NCBI RefSeq assembly: GCF_051014685.1
Contig: NC_135058.1
Span: forward strand, 15,626,811-15,690,810
DNA: 64,000 nt
Direction of reading: 5' to 3'
Source: Ptiloglossa arizonensis
Lineage: Eukaryota > Arthropoda > Insecta > Hymenoptera > Colletidae
Made by a program: the position numbers and the translations under genes. This document shows, piece by piece, positions 11,016-22,330 of the stretch; the first letter of the stretch is position 1; the number at the start of each line of letters is the position of its first letter. The notes below the pieces were generated by a model. That model made no database searches and was not told the origin of the DNA. It worked only from the letters and a program-made list of their open reading frames with translations.

Positions 11016-11970
11016 TTTTTTACTAAAGCTACTCGAAACACCTAAAGCCAAACAATGGCGTATTAAAGCTACTTGTAAGTATGTGCTACGCGATCGTTCC
11101 CATTCTTCATTAAAGCTACCCGAAACACCTATAGCCGAACAACCGTGTATTGAAGCTACCTATTGAAGCTAGGACACGGCTACAAGTAACTCTGAAGATT
11201 CTCTCAGTCTCGGTCCAATCAGAACTGTTCAGCGGTCTTTACGAGTTACCGGATCCGGGTTTTTGCAAGGTTGTCACGTAGTAGCATGAACGATGCCGGG
11301 CGGCGGATCGACTTCCAGGAGGAGCGTCGTCCAGCGGTCGGCGTGCGTCGTCCCGGCGACCCGGGACAATCTTATCTACCGGGGAAAAAAATTGAGACGT
11401 CGGTTCGCGTCTTTGTGAACTTCTGGACGGGATATACATAACTGGCGTGGCCGTATCAGGTTTTCTGGCGGGCCGATGCGGGGGGAGATAGGGCCGGGGC
11501 GAGCTTATGCGTAATCAGAGCCGTATCCCCACATATTAACGAGCAGCGCGTGCATGCACGCCCGCGTCGGGCTGTGTGCTCGCATGCGTCCGCAGATTCC
11601 CATCGCGTACACAACAAGCGACAAATCGGTTACCGGAACGCCGCGCGGATGAAACCGAGGTATTCTTCATCGAGGACACCGCACTGTCCTGTTAACTCCG
11701 CGGAGGTCGCGCCCCGAAAAATTTCCTCGACGTCTTTCACGACCGACTTTCCGCGCGAACACTCCGCTATCGTCGATACTTCGAAAGATAACAAGGGTGG
11801 AACGTGGCGTAGATTTACAAGTAGCTTTAACACACACGATTGTTTCGCTTGAGGTGTTGCGGGTAGCTTTAACGAAAAATAAGAAGGGTAAACGTAGCAC
11901 AAGTAGCTTCGATACACGATTGTTTGACTTTGGGTGTTGCGAGTAGCTTCAACCAAAAATAGGGGGGTAA
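11016..11970. repeat. Fold-back structure: inverted ~155-bp arms around a 0.64-kb spacer
   Basis: The left arm (about 11016-11170) contains two ~87-bp units, each with the core aaagctac(t/c)cgaaacacct and a companion ttaaagctac half-unit 40 bp on. The right arm (about 11815-11970) carries the same two units as reverse complement (gtagctttaacacacacgat; ggtgttgcgggtagcttt). The arms align almost end to end at about 75-80 percent by eye, with one ~6-bp gap. The spacer 11171-11814 is GC-richer and unrelated. The geometry resembles fold-back (TU/FB-like) elements or a large palindromic duplication. No transposase was seen. Confidence 0.8.
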
Positions 11971-12346
11971 AGGTATCGCGACGCGATAATTGTACTTTTC
12001 GTAAACACCGGATCGAAATCCGAATTCTCCACAGATCGTAGAACGAACGCGAAGCAACGCGAACGAATCCTCCGGGTGAAACTCGGAGGCAACAGTTTCA
12101 CCACGATTGAAGCATTCGGCGATGCAGTTGCCGGTAATAGTGCAACGCGATTAAGCCGGTTGTGTCTTCCAATGAAAGCCGCGTTAAAACGATCCCCCGT
12201 GCTCGCGGAGCGGAGCAAAACCGCGGCCCCCTTATTTGCACGAGAGAGCTCGAAATCGTTGGAAGGGTCTATGGATCTCCATAGTTTAATTCCGAGTCGG
12301 TATTCGGACCTGGCGGTTTCTATTAAAGCGTCGAGTGAGCACGCCG

Positions 12347-12400
12347 GAGGAGGAGGAGAAAAAAAAAGAAAGAAAAGAAAAGAAAAAAAAGAGAAAAACC
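12347..12400 (+). repeat. A/G-rich low-complexity tract
   Basis: ggaggaggaggag followed by A-rich AAAGA units. It keeps the longest open frame of the window (minus strand 11949-12800) free of stops and gives it a phenylalanine/proline-rich centre. Confidence 0.9.
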
Positions 12401-14546
12401 CGCCAAAAACGTCGGACGGCTGTATTATTCCGTGAATATTACATTTGTGACTCGGCTGCCGCTCCGGGGGCGGAGGTGGATACGGTTGTTGCGTTTGCTC
12501 CGCGTTTCCTAATTTCCTTCGGGAAACGGCGCGAATAATGTCGCTGGTGGCTGCAACGCGCGCTCCCCGTGCATTATTCACGGGAAAACGGAATTGTCTT
12601 CCCGTCTTTTTTCCATCTTTTCTCGGCCGTGGCCACGGGGGACGCGGAGCCGGCTCAGGCTCGTTGGAGAAATTATTGTTCGACGCGGTCTCGACAACGT
12701 TCGTTGCGAACATCTGTCGCGAAACGCTGAAACGCGATTTGCGGGACATTCGCGCGTCCTGTGCCGGGTGTAATCGACGATTGTTGGGGAATTTTTGCAA
12801 TAGGTTACTGTGAAACGGTTGAAATGGAACTTACGTAAGAAAAATGTTTACAGTTACGTATCTTACAGATGTTACGATTCTGAAGACTATCGTCGCTCGA
12901 AAGGTTATTCGCGTGTAACTTTCGAGAAGCATTTTTCTTTTCTTTTTGATTCGTACTACTGTTCATCGAGCACAGGATCGTTCGACCTTCCGATTTTTTT
13001 CCGATTACGTTTAAACAACAAGTGGTTTGATATTCTCAGAGATTTTTTTGTTCGGAATTCTTTCCCACAGAAAATTGCGCGCACGAGATCTATTTTTATC
13101 TAGGACTGTTTTTATAGCTCGAGGATTCACGGAGGAGAATAATAGGAAGATAAATGTACTTTCGCAATAATAACATTTATCTCTTAGAAAATATTTTACG
13201 AAAGGGCTCCTCGAAGTAATTAGCTCCGGGTCTCGATAAGTCTACATCCGCTATTGCGAAGATTTAAAGGGAGGGCGAACATGGAAAAGGAGTGTTAAAA
13301 TACGAATTAGACTTTAATAATAGCTTTCTAGCCCCATCAAGTTTTTTACGTACTTTTGTACATTTGCTTTATTAATTCAATATTCTTTACACTTGCACGT
13401 TTTCGCATAATCGTAATACAGGGACAGACGCGTACGGTGTTCGTTACGACGGTTACTTTGGTTATAAATTACGAAGGTGATATAAATATAAATGAGAACG
13501 TTTCTTTAGAAATTTATTCATAAATTAAATTTCTAACGCAATTCAACGCACACGTAAACACAGTTTCATTGTTTCTTTCTACTTAGTCTTCTACCATTTG
13601 TCAAAATTAATTGGAGTACGACAGTCGATTGTTTTCGATCAAAACTGAACGTAAAAAAATTACCTACATTTTTTTGTAAATATACAAAAATCTAGAACAA
13701 TATTCATTCCGAAGGTGACGGATTTCAAAAAAGGAAAACTTCAATAATTCGAACACGTTGAAAATATTTGTATACGCGTTTAATATTGGTTACGTGGCAC
13801 GGGAATAATTAATTTAACGATGCAGTTACTTTAATTGCTTAAAAATCCATTCGAAATCTTGTCCTGTAATCACGGTTATGGTAATTTCGACGCTTGCCTC
13901 TTTGAATTCGCTAAGATTATGAAAACCCGGTCGATTGTTTTCCAACAAGAATGGGGTATTACACCAGAAACTGTAATAAAATTAACCGCTAGGATGGTAA
14001 AATTAGTGCAGGCTGTAATTAAGGAACGCGTAGCGCATATCGATGAGAGAAAGATGTAAAATACAAATACTTTCTAAAACACCATTCTACGAAATCGAAT
14101 GCTCTTTCCACGATAAGTAACATCGAACGAGACAACGTTTCGTTGAATTTGTCAAAGGTTGCGCAATTTGTCCCAATGTTGCGCAAAATGTAACGACACG
14201 CTCGAATACTGGGCAGCTGCGTGCACGATTTTAAAACGCCTATTAATCTTTTCGGAGTCAACCGTATTTATTAACTTAAACGCGTACCGGATAGTTAAGA
14301 GTCTATAATTTTCTCTTATCCGATATACATATTCGCGCGTACGCGTTACGCGTGCGTTGGAAAAGGAATAAATAAATAAAGTGTACGTGGAATTGAAAAT
14401 GAATCGATCGCGACCCGTTGAAACCAACGAAACGAAGGTGAAACGGAGTAAACGGAAAAAAGGAAAAGGACCGATCGATCGAGCGAAACTCTTTTGGAAT
14501 ATTTAATAAATGGTCGTTGCGATATTTCGTTTACGCAACGACTCAC
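12401..14546. other. Mostly AT-rich unique sequence
   Basis: GC-rich to about 12800, then strongly AT-rich. An open frame of 74 codons from a TTG at 13835 to 14059 looks protein-like in composition but has no ATG at its start, no splice site and no recognised family, so it is not called. Confidence 0.5.
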
Positions 14547-14604
14547 CTTCCGTGTCATTCTCCGTACGGAGAAATTGTTTCCACGGTGGTAGATATTTAT
14601 ACAG
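14547..14604 (-). CDS. Candidate exon, or TATA box with first exon
   Basis: On the minus strand a pyrimidine-AG (cttgagcccccccag) is followed by 58 bp ending in the strong donor GGAAG|gtgagt. Two frames are open. The exon begins CTGTATAAATATC, which is equally a TATA box. In that reading the downstream ATGACACGGAAG|gt would be a short first coding exon of four codons, a layout known from insect secreted and cuticular protein genes. No second exon could be identified on the left, so both readings stay open. Confidence 0.2.
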
Positions 14605-14951
14605 CTGGGGGGGCTCAAGTATACATATATATATCGCCCGACGAAAAAGAAGAACGCGTTAACGACAAACTACGAACAGATATACGCTCGCGCGTTCCGC
14701 GGCGCGGCAGGTAGGTATTCCCCGGCGCATAAATACGCGTTAAGGTATAAAAACAGTTTACGGGGAGCGTATCTTTGGAAGGATCTCATATTTCCAGGGG
14801 ACGGTTCGTCTTGAGGGAGTGTTGTTCGGAGGCTGGAACACCGAACTCTTGCCTTCATTTTGTCCTAAAGCGACAAGCTTTAATATCCTGGGCCAGGTCG
14901 TTTTGTTCGTTGGCTGCGTTGCTTCCATCCCTCTCTCGGCTTCGCCCACAC

Positions 14952-15010
14952 CCCTTCTCGGCCCTTCTCGGCCCTTCTCTGCCCTTCTCGCCCTCTCTCT
15001 GCCCTTCTCG
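14952..15010 (+). repeat. 10-bp tandem repeat (CCCTTCTCGG)
   Basis: Five to six units of cccttctcgg with point variants (cccttctctg, cctctctctg). It sits in a C/T-rich stretch extending to about 15050. Confidence 0.9.
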
Positions 15011-15304
15011 CGCTCCTTTCCACCTCCACCACCCCCCTCGTCCCCCACGTGCCGCGAGGTGAAACTTTAATACAATTTCATTTGGCTCTCGCTGACAAAC
15101 TCTTCCCTCCTGGCCCCTCCGCGCTCCGGCAAGCTTCTCTTCCGAGCAACTTCCCTTCCCGTTGCTTCTTTACTGCCTCCCGAAGGCGGACTATTTATAA
15201 CCTTAACCCTCCGGCGCGCGCCCTACGGCCCCCGCGCGCGCGGAAAATGGTTTGTTCTCGGCTGACGGGACACCAGCCACCCGAAGGAATCGCGAGACGA
15301 CGGG

Positions 15305-16106
15305 GGTGGATGTTGATCATTTCGCGGGCTGTTAACGCGTTTCACGGTGAACGAGACGCGAGCTCGGTAATTAACAAGCTACGCCGTACCGAGATGGCTG
15401 TGTATGCGCGAAGTTTACAATTCTTTTCTTGTTTTTTAAATAGGTAATCATCGAATAAAGAGTTTGGATCTTTGAGAGGATGTGATTGGAACTCTTGGAA
15501 TTATTTTCCAATTTTGTTTGTAGATCAAAATTTTACAAAGTAAGGAGGTGGATGTTGATCGAGCTCGGTAATTAAGGAGTTGTGTCTTCTGGGATGGCTA
15601 TGCATGTACGAAGTTTGCAATTTTTCTTTTGGAATAGGTAATCGTCGAATAAAAAATTTGGATCTTCGAGAGGACGTGATTGGAAATCTTGGAATTATTT
15701 TCCAATTTTGTTTGTAGATCAAAATTTTACAAAGTAAGGAGGTGGATGTTGATCGAGCTCGGTAATTAAGGAGTTGTGCCTTCTGGGATGGCTACGCATG
15801 CGCAAAGTTTCCAATTCTTTTGTTGTTTTTTAAAAATAGGTAATCATCGAATAAAGAAGAGTTTGGATCTTTGAGAGGATGTGATTAGAACTGTTGGAAT
15901 TATTTTCCAATTTTTTTTGTAGATAGAAATTTTACAAAGTAAAGAGGTGGATGTTGATCGAGGTAATTAAGGAGTTGTGTCTTCTGGGATGGCTATGCAT
16001 GTATGAAGTTTGCAATTTTTCTTTTGGAATAGGTAATCATCGAATAAAAAGTTTGGATCTTCGAGAAGATGTGATTGGAACTCTTGGAATTATTTTCCAA
16101 TTTTCT
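15305..16106 (+). repeat. ~195-bp tandem array, four copies with A-B-A-B subtypes
   Basis: Each unit starts ggtggatgttgatcgagctc and contains ggtaatcatcgaataaa and ttggaattattttccaattt. The landmark ggtaatc(a/g)tcgaata lies near 15443, 15637, 15838 and 16031. Copies 1 and 3 share attcttttcttgttttttaaa and other variants, while copies 2 and 4 share tttttcttttggaatagg. The array therefore grew by doubling a dimer of about 395 bp. The first copy is the most diverged at its left end and the last is truncated on the right at ttttccaattttctttaaac. Confidence 0.95.
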
Positions 16107-16366
16107 TTAAACGAAACTTTTCCGAAACTACGAGGCGATGAACGCTTTCTGGAAAGATTTTCGTCTCGAAATTTTCATTCGACCCCGCGTACCTCTGGCA
16201 ACAATATACGTTATTACGAATGTATCGTTCGTCTGAAATCCGGATCGCGATCCGAAAAAGTGTATCGTAAAGGAGAAATATCGGTTGAATTCTCGCGGCA
16301 ATCTCAGTCAACGGGAGGGTTTACAGAAATCTTCCTAAACGGATTCAGCTGCGTTGCAGGACCACG

Positions 16367-16519
16367 ATGAAGCGTAAACGTCAGAAATATGCGGAAGATT
16401 CGCAGGGGGTAGGGCAATTTCCCTCGGCAATCTGTTGTGTTGCCGGGCGAAACGGAAAAGAAAGTAAATTTTCGCGGGGATTTCCGGGCGCGAGGCCGAA
16501 TAACTCGTCGGAAAGTTAA
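16367..16519 (+). CDS. Short ORF behind an acceptor-like site (weak)
   Basis: A 50-codon frame starts with an ATG six bases after ctgcgttgcag|g and ends with TAA at 16517-16519. Its N-terminus is basic (MKRKRQK). No homology was recognised and the length is well within chance. It lies immediately downstream of the 195-bp array. Confidence 0.12.
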   Translation: MKRKRQKYAEDSQGVGQFPSAICCVAGRNGKESKFSRGFPGARPNNSSES

Positions 16520-17555
16520 ATTTTAAAAGCGTTTAACGTTCGCCGACCCTCCCAGCTACGCTTCTGTCTTCCAGCGAGGATATAAAACCGTTGGCGACCG
16601 ATGTGCCTGCCGAGGCGCGAACGATATAACCCACTTCCGAGCGGATCGTCAAATTTTAATATCCACCGAGGCATCGATTTTACATCTAGACGCAGCGATT
16701 TTTCGTCGACGATCGATCCAAACGACGTCCTATCTGTAACCGTGGAAGCTCTCCCTACTCTGAACAATATCCTCTCATCGCAAACGCTGAAGTAAAATAT
16801 AAACACGTCGAATCACTGGCACAGTTAACGTAATTCGAAACGCGAACTACTCGAATAATTTAAATTGTTCCGTTTTCTCGTATCGTCGAACTCGAAATAA
16901 TCGAAAGATAAAACAAAACGAAGACAAAACAGAAGCGAGAAAAACTTGGGTCGATAACTCATCGTTGATCGATCATCGCTTAATGGTAACCCACAAAAGC
17001 ACGGAACGGAGTCGCGGTAGGAGGGACACGGAATCGGATCTCTCGTAGAAAAGGATACGGTTTTTCGCGGCACGGCGTATCGTGTGTCGATGGAAAAATC
17101 GATTCAAGGGCGAAACGTACTCTCGATACTGAAAGTTACGAACCCTGCCCGCCCGTTCCCTCCCCGATGCAGAGGAGGAGGAACGAAGAAGGCAGGAGAA
17201 CAGGTTCGCTAACGGACACCTCGGCTGCCAATTTACCGGGCGCACGCAACTAGCCGGTCATATTTTATTTACGATATAATTGAGATATATTGAAACGCGA
17301 GATACAGACGTCCAGCTGGGTTCCTGCGAAAGAACGAACCGCGCTCGCGTCCGTGGACGAGCTGTAATTTAACGTACCCCGCAAAAAGGGACCTAAACGC
17401 GCATCTTATTAAGACTCGTTGAAAATAGGCGCGAACACACTCCGGGCGCGTTAAACGCCCGTGATTGGCGTTGAGATCTAGATTAATACACGTTGCTCCG
17501 TTATTGGATACACGGTACGGTAGGGGCCGATTCTACGGCGGAAAAAAATAAGCTA
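16520..17555. other. Unique sequence, no gene seen
   Basis: No repeats. Overlapping open frames of 64-96 codons on both strands lack domains or splice pairs. Confidence 0.55.
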
Positions 17556-17571
17556 ACTATTTATAAATAGT
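17556..17571. other. Perfect 16-bp palindrome
   Basis: actatttataaatagt is its own reverse complement. It lies about 190 bp left of the mariner-like remnant. It is AT-rich, and a binding site cannot be named. Confidence 0.5.
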
Positions 17572-17763
17572 CTATAGGCAGAACCAGTCGTCCCACGGAC
17601 GAGATATTTGAGATATTTTATCGGAAGAACGTCATTGGAGTATCCTTCAATTACGTTCGAGATCGTAGTTTCTCGTAGATGTTTGAAGATAAGAAGGGAT
17701 ATTGGACAATTCGTTTCGAAGCCAAAGTTGTTTATTTTTGTATATTATTTGGGCATAGAAGTA

Positions 17764-17978
17764 CCAGGTTGTTCGACAAGTTTTCTCGTTTTTTACATCG
17801 GAGGAAAAATACTGTGACACTTCGACTTTGAACAATTTTAAATACACGAACGAGTCGACGGATCTATGGGTAACTTTACACACGTTCATCGAACGGTAGT
17901 ACAATCTTTGGAAAAATAAAACGACGAAGCTAATAGCTTCATTTCTTATCGAACGACGAAACTTAGCGAGCAAACTAT
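17764..17978 (+). mobile_element. Mariner-derived short element (MITE), copy 1
   Basis: A 215-bp element flanked by TA on both sides (17762-17763 and 17979-17980). The left end ccaggttgttcgacaag and the reverse complement of the right end (atagtttgctcgctaag) agree at most positions and resemble the known mariner terminus ACAGGTTGGCTGATAAG. Inside are cttcgactttgaacaatt near the left and cttatcgaacgacgaaac near the right. There is no transposase frame. Two further copies lie at 26969-27152 (inverted) and 46437-46579. The TA target and terminal match support Tc1/mariner, and the internal family is inferred. Confidence 0.75.
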
Positions 17979-19050
17979 TACAGATATTCGTAACGCGCTT
18001 CTGTGAGAATCAAACGGAAGAATTTCTTTCTTTTTTTTTCTATCAGTTACCAAAGCACAGAAAACTTTGAAACGTTTACAACGCGTTCACACGGAACTTC
18101 GATGTTGACAAGATACTCGAAACTCGGCTCGATACGAACGATCGTTCGCTGTTCCACGGCCAGTAGCTATCCTTCGTAACACCGGGGATAATTCGTAGCA
18201 GAAAGTAGCGAGTTTCGATAAACAACCGAAAGAAACAGGACACTGTACGGAGAAACGCGGTATGAGTCAACGTTCCGCTAAAAAATCCGAACTCGTTACT
18301 CAACCCAGTAATTAACTACTAATTACACAATTAACGTGAGCCAGCCAGGTCGCGTACGCTTCCCAGTCACCGTTCGTTCAATCAACGAACATCGCGTTCG
18401 CAGGATCATATTGTCGGTTAATAGAGGCGGACGGATAAAAATCGAAGGCGCAACGGAAAATTGTTGGAAACCTCTCTCTACGAGCGGTGTAACAACTCAC
18501 TCAGCGGCGGCCGATTAGCCGGCGATTTTTGCGAGGAAATTGCATCGGCATCGCTGGGTTTCGCGTCGTCGTTTATTACCTGAAATTTATGCAGCTATTA
18601 CGGATCGCGGTGCCAGGTGTCCGTATACGCGCGTGGCCCTCGGAGCCTCCTCTGACCCTCACGTCCTTCTCTCTCCTTTTTATTGGACCTTTCTTCACGG
18701 TCCACTCTATCTTCGTGCTCCCTACGAATATTACGACGTTCTTGTCGCTTCGCGTCCGGAACAACGTGTCCTGAGTAAAAGTCTATGGAAGACTTTGGTC
18801 TTTGGTTATTCCTCCAACGAGTTACATAATTTACCGGATACAAACGATAGAAAATATCATTCGAGAATATTCGAGAACGATTTTCCACAGAATTCGTCGA
18901 TTTTTCAAAGTGGGTGTCTGTGGACAGAAAGGTCGAACGAAAGAAGACTTTTCGGTCGATAGCGTAGCGAATATTAACTGTAACAGTATTCGAGCTTAAT
19001 TATGCCTTTACTTAGAACAATTTCACATTCTTAACCTTAATGTTTCACTT
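17979..19050. other. Unique sequence, no gene seen
   Basis: A TAATTA-rich patch occurs at about 18308-18330. A site near 18590 can be read as either minus-strand acceptor or donor, but no partner was found. Confidence 0.5.
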
Positions 19051-19052
19051 CG

Positions 19053-19262
19053 AGTCAAAGAATCTCCCTCTCTCTGTTCGTACTTCAAATTATATCCTAC
19101 GGTGTACACCTAGTGCAGCGAGATGCACTCGAATGCATTTTTCTCAAAAACAAAGCTCCAGACACAATTTCATTATTCCCCATTTTCGTCTCGTTTCGAA
19201 TCAAAGAATCTCCCCAATCCTATTCGCGCCACAAATTCTCTCTTACTCTATATACACCATCG
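19053..19262 (+). repeat. 146-bp duplication
   Basis: gagtcaaagaatctccc at about 19052 recurs as gaatcaaagaatctcccc at about 19198. Both are followed, after 40 bp, by a tatacacc or gtgtacacc word. About 60 bp of each copy align. Confidence 0.7.
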
Positions 19263-19378
19263 TTGGTAAGTTTCTCTGAGTTTCCACGATCTCCCAGAAA
19301 CTCTGGTCGCCCGTGGTCAGAAAAATCGACTGGACATTTGCGCACAGCCGCGGACGCAGAAGCATTTTTTAATTTCAG

Positions 19379-19448
19379 ACTCCGAACGGGTCAAAGTATG
19401 ATCGATGCGTTCGTTGGGCGAAACCGAGCGAGAAGGGACTTCATTAAA
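19379..19448 (+). CDS. Candidate internal exon (weak)
   Basis: A strong acceptor (agcattttttaatttcag, AG at 19377-19378) is followed after 70 bp by a fair donor (AAAAAT|gtatga). The frame starting at the second base is open throughout, and the first frame reaches a stop just before the donor. No family was recognised. Confidence 0.15.
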
Positions 19449-22189
19449 AATGTATGAAAGGCAGGGTTAGAGGGTGGCGCACTCGTAGGTATGCGGGGTT
19501 TCGGGGCTAGAGAGATCCTAGATCAGGAGCGTAGCTCGACTACCGCGGCGAGATTTATCCGTAAGTAATCACAGGGTTTGCCGGTTAAGGATTGTTATTG
19601 GTGCATTTTAATGCGGGAACGGTTCAACGGGGGTGTTATTATTCTTGCGGTTTTGCGGTTGTCCGAGAAAATTAGCGGTTCGCCGTTGGAAGAACGCTCG
19701 CGGAAGGGGCGGACGCGGGCCCGGGTAACCCTGAGATCCATCTGTCACAGCGAGGGCGTTCGCAATTCGTCAGCTCGCCGGAGGTCTGAGGGATTGAAAA
19801 GTTTAGCCCGGGCGAATTTACATGCCCGTTCCACGCGAACAGATTTCTACCGGCTCTGCCTCCGACGGGAATGAAATCGCGTTAGCCGGACCGTTCTCTC
19901 CCGGAAAAATAAAGAAAACCGGCCGATTTGATCGCGAACGATAACCGTACACGGCTTCGGGAAATTTCCTCCCGCGAGATCGATTATACAGTCAGACGAA
20001 AACTATCATTTTTACTAGCTCGGACCTCTTTTTTTTTACCAGCGAACGGGGGAAACATCGCACGGTTTCATCGACTTATTTCTCTGTGATGTAACTGCAA
20101 ATATTTTTCGTATGCATCGATTCGTGTGCAAAAGTAGCGGAGAAGACACTTTGAGAGATACTTTGAACTCTAAGCGTTTGTAACATTCTTTCGTTTTCTT
20201 TAAACTTTGGTAAATCTCGGTGCTCGGAATAATTATTCGACGAAGCGATCTAGCAACCGTGTTTAAATTTCAAATGTACGAACGCATCGCGTCAACTTGT
20301 AATCGATTTTTGGGGAATTCTTAAAGCATCTATCACGATTCGAATAACAATTAGCAATACGATAACCCCATTTTTCTCTCTTTTCGACCGAACGTCTGTT
20401 AATTATAATTCCGTTCGAGAACGAACGATTTAATCGCGATGTAAATTTAAAAGGAGATTCGCGGCAAGTTTTTTCGTTATTCAAAAATTCCAGGTCGTGT
20501 GAACAGCGATAAATAATTATGCAGGAGAGTGGAGATAAGGTCGGTGAATTTCCAACGGATTTGTCGCTTCCAGTGGAACATATGTCGCGATGTGAATGAG
20601 TTCGCGTTATTACTCGCGCATTATTAGACGACCCTTAATTTACAATACGCTCGAGTCACATTTTAATTCGAGCAGCTGTCGTTTCCAAGGGTTGTTCCAC
20701 TCGAGCCCATCCCTGTTCAAAGAGGACGCTCCTGGTCACGGTGCGTTCACCTGCTGCGTGTTTCTAAATTATCATAGGATTGTAATTCAATTTCGAGGGT
20801 CACGAGCATAATCTGATTACGGTACACGATGACAATTACTTTCGAGTACACGATCTTACGGGGTGGCTCGATCAGAACGGAGAAAGACTTTCGCAACTGT
20901 TCGCTATACTTTCCAACGGAGATTCGTTGATAAGCACTCGTATCTTTTTTTTTATCAATAGCGTGTAATGTATTATCACGAGAAACGAAAGAACTTTTTA
21001 TCCGTATCGATATCCATCGATAGAGACAGATCTACTAGAAACGTCCTCGTTTTATCTTCGAGTTCTGGTTTGTAAATTTTTATACGCGGTTTTGTACCTT
21101 TTACACGGCTAATTTTATTCCATCTCTATTGAGAAATAAAGGAACAAAATAAGGAATAATTATGATTGTAGATTTGGAGTAGGAAAGTTCCGTGATCGAT
21201 CGAATACGTAGGAATATATCGACTGTAAAAATGATAACGTTTCGATTTTGATGGTTTGTCTTTCCCGTTAATAAATAAAAGCAAAGGAATTATTTAATCT
21301 CTTCGGCCTTGATCGCAGCTCAGCACAATTTTCTGTAAATATATTATTTACACGTTTTTTAATTATAATTTTATACTCTCCTTTTCTTGAACTTGTTTCA
21401 AGAAACGTGACTATCATTTTTACTAATTCTAATTATCTTCTATTTGTTCACTACCAGCGTCGTAATTCAGAAATACAGCATTGCCTAAGGAATTCCTGAA
21501 GAATAAAAATTCTTCGCAGTCGTACGATACGCACTTCTGTGTGCACATTAATGTTAAACATAAGTACTATAATTTCAGACTTCCGGATATAAGGAGGTGC
21601 TTATATATATCCGCTGGCAGTGTCATTTCTATCCTTAAGAAAACTGCTCGCAGTATTCACGAACGGTGGTATTAAAACACTATTGATAACTTACACTCGA
21701 AGGTCTCAAATCACGTGAATTCTGGTTATGTCTACGAGTGATTCACATCATCGAACTGTAATGGATCGTAAAAACGTACCGAATCTAATTCCGATGTCGT
21801 AAATCGGGGACGACGAAATAAACGATTCTTGAATTCTTTTATCTGGGAATTCGAGGATAAAACTATAGCTTCGTTTGTTCGTAAAGAATATTCAACTTGT
21901 TCTGCATTTTGAAGCATCTTTGAATTTGTTATCCGTCGATACTTTGTTTAGTTTTTTTTTAGTGGAAAAACGTCCGTGCAATAATTTCGAGATTAAGTTT
22001 AACAACAGCTTTTCGTCTTTACCGCACGAGAGTAATTGTGCAATTGCTTCGTCAATTTGCGTAAAAAAGACAGAGATGTGTAAAATTGTAGAAGAATTTT
22101 TACAGTCGTTTATTTTTTGTCGAATGAAAAACTTTAAGAAAAAAAAATATAGTTGCTGCAACAGCTACCGCGATAAAACAAAACGATTC
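19449..22189. other. Unique sequence, increasingly AT-rich
   Basis: GC-rich and stop-poor to about 19900, then AT-rich. An acceptor-like ctataatttcag at 21578 precedes a 32-codon open tail that stops at 21675, a possible but unsupported terminal exon. No repeats of note. Confidence 0.5.
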
Positions 22190-22330
22190 TAAAGGGTGTT
22201 TCCGATATAGGTGGCCAAACTTCAGGAGCATATTCTACTCATCGTAAAGGTGAAAATGAATCATGCGAACGTGGGTCCGGAAACGCTTCCTTTCCGAGTT
22301 ATAACCACTTTTTATTTACGACAGAGTTTT
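22190..22330 (+). mobile_element. Probable repeat-element fragment
   Basis: aaagggtgtttccgatatag, followed by a gtggccaaacttcagg stretch and a later tttccgagttataacc, has the feel of the end of a dispersed insect repeat. Its leading word matches the one at 9703. I cannot name the family and no reading frame is preserved. Confidence 0.3.

Noticed and set aside
11949..12800. 283-codon minus-strand open frame, the longest of the window
   Set aside because: It runs through the A/G tract at 12347-12400 (giving F/P/S runs) and one fold-back arm, has no domain, and overlapping plus frames are open too. Best explained by composition.
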